DNA of 64,000 nt from DSWT01 sp035415725 (GTDB taxonomy: Bacteria; Chloroflexota; Anaerolineae; B4-G1; SLSP01), in the NCBI GenBank assembly GCA_035415725.1, contig DAOOGN010000001.1, positions 1-64,000 of the forward strand. Direction: 5' to 3'. Below the pieces are notes generated by a model, which saw only the letters and a program-made list of their open reading frames with translations, was not told the DNA's origin and made no database searches. A program made the translations under genes and the position numbers. Shown in pieces: positions 63,103-64,000 of the stretch (positions are counted from its first letter, which is position 1; every line of letters begins with the position of its first letter).

Positions 63103-64000
63103 CTATGAGTCCAACTCAGTGATGATGCCGCCGCCAATCACTTCTGCATCCTGGTAGAACACCAACGATTGTCCAGGGGCGACGCTGCGCTGCGGCTGGG
63201 CGAAGTGGACTGCGGCGCGGTCTCTATCAACAACGCGCACTATGACGTCCACACGGGGCGCGCGATAGCGGATACGACCCTGGGCGGAGAAGACGTCGGC
63301 CGGCGGCGCTCCCGCCGTGAAGGTCAGCATGGTGAGGAGACATCCTTCTCGCATCAGGCTCGCTGCCGGGCCGACGATCACGGCATTGTCCTGGGGGCGT
63401 AAGCGAACGACGTAGAGCGGTTCCGACGCGGCGATGCCCAGTCCATGGCGCTGCCCCACCGTATAATGGGATAATCCGTGGTGCTCGCCTAATTTCTCAC
63501 CGTTCTCGTTGTAGATGGGGCCGGGGCGGACGACGTCGGGATGCAGGTGAGCGACCAGGGTGCGATAATCGCCGCCGCGCATAAAGCAGAGGTCCTGGCT
63601 ATCAGCGACTGCGGCATCTGGCAACCCGTATTGACGCGCCATCTCGCGCACAGCGGCTTTGCTGGCAACGCTGCCCAGGGGTAGTAGCAACCGGGTGAGG
63701 TGACGTTGTGTGAGACGATAAAGTGCGTAACTCTGGTCTTTCTGCCGGTCCTGCGCTTGCAGTAAGCGGGCCGGCCCGGCGAGAGGATGGTCGACGCGCG
63801 CATAATGCCCCGTAGCGATCCACAGTGCGCCGAGACGATCCGCCACTGCGGACAAAACGGCGAATTTCAGCCGGGGATTGCACATCACGCATGGATTGGG
63901 TGTGCATCCCCCGACGTATGCGGCGACAAACGGCTCAATCACGTCGCGGTAGAAGCGCACTTCCACATCCTCGATGTGGAGTGGAAGGTGGAGCGCATTT
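63103..64000 (-). CDS. mnmA: tRNA-specific 2-thiouridylase MnmA (5' end beyond the window)
   Basis: MnmA adds sulfur to uridine 34 of tRNAs for Lys, Glu and Gln. The frame is open to the window edge, so the N-terminal PP-loop (SGGVDS) is not visible. Present are GGCTPNPCVMCNPRLKF with the catalytic Cys, ATGHYARVDH, DQSYALYRLTQRHLTRLLLPLG, DSQDLCFMRGGDYR with the second Cys, GLSHYTVGQRHGLGI and the beta-barrel C-terminus. HLPLHIEDVEVRFYRDVIEP upstream of the first in-window Met continues the family sequence, so the Met at 63966 is internal. Confidence 0.93.
   Translation of the reverse strand, partial: NALHLPLHIEDVEVRFYRDVIEPFVAAYVGGCTPNPCVMCNPRLKFAVLSAVADRLGALWIATGHYARVDHPLAGPARLLQAQDRQKDQSYALYRLTQRHLTRLLLPLGSVASKAAVREMARQYGLPDAAVADSQDLCFMRGGDYRTLVAHLHPDVVRPGPIYNENGEKLGEHHGLSHYTVGQRHGLGIAASEPLYVVRLRPQDNAVIVGPAASLMREGCLLTMLTFTAGAPPADVFSAQGRIRYRAPRVDVIVRVVDRDRAAVHFAQPQRSVAPGQSLVFYQDAEVIGGGIITELDS

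Overview
The window looks like a chromosomal segment of a Chloroflexota bacterium, probably Anaerolineae or a near relative. This is inference from gene content, not a database match. The signs are moderately high GC, families of large PMT-like membrane glycosyltransferases with an extra C-terminal beta-rich domain, a secreted repeat protein ending in an LPLTLRN-type tail, P. stutzeri-type L-rhamnose isomerase, GH38 and GH3 glycosidases, and very many short dispersed palindromic repeats between genes. No tRNA, rRNA or CRISPR array was seen.

Layout. 1-1013 has no recognisable gene but holds two strong inverted repeats. 1014-2750 is a LeuD-type small subunit followed by an isocitrate/isopropylmalate-type dehydrogenase. 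2804-8738 is a run of three related membrane glycosyltransferases. ScpA (minus) faces a membrane HExxH metalloprotease-like gene, another glycosyltransferase, a hot-dog thioesterase, a small unknown and a DUF1232 protein. 13384-19774 is a long minus-strand run: two orphan solute-binding lipoproteins, a MraY/WecA-like transferase, upp, an unknown and rarA. 20068-25291 holds a GH3 beta-glucosidase, a decayed gene fragment, a methyltransferase and a PfkB kinase. 25288-29220 is a compact operon of a helical-repeat protein and two different SPFH-like membrane proteins. 29595-36819 is a minus-strand set: ThiF-like E1 enzyme, a glycosyltransferase fused to a degenerate M23-like domain, a small membrane protein and a 1289-residue secreted fibronectin-type repeat protein.

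37381-44378 carries a bactofilin-like membrane protein, an ECF sigma/anti-sigma pair and rpoC. rpoC stands without rpoB; it has its own sigma70-type promoter and a terminator-like hairpin in its leader. 45095-48976 is a two-component block (receiver-GAF-GAF-kinase and two response regulators). 49599-58826 is a carbohydrate block: L-rhamnose isomerase, a sulfatase-maturase-type radical SAM protein, GH13, GH38 alpha-mannosidase and an NAD-dependent epimerase. 58892-60452 is a decayed accessory patch: a transposase remnant, a SEC-C remnant, a winged-helix/PD-(D/E)XK-like protein and the 5' end of an IS701-like element. The end holds plsY, a receiver-GAF-adenylate cyclase and mnmA (cut by the window edge).

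Working together: the glycosidases, rhamnose isomerase, epimerase and PfkB kinase suggest use of plant or mucin-type glycans. Three of these genes (GH3, rhamnose isomerase, GH38) share a leader motif just upstream of the ribosome-binding site. The membrane glycosyltransferases and the WecA-like enzyme suggest a substantial cell-surface glycan. The intergenic DNA is itself notable: at least five repeat families (called A, B, C, G and MITE-like here) are nested in the longer gaps, and the 680 bases before the GH13 gene are almost entirely made of them.
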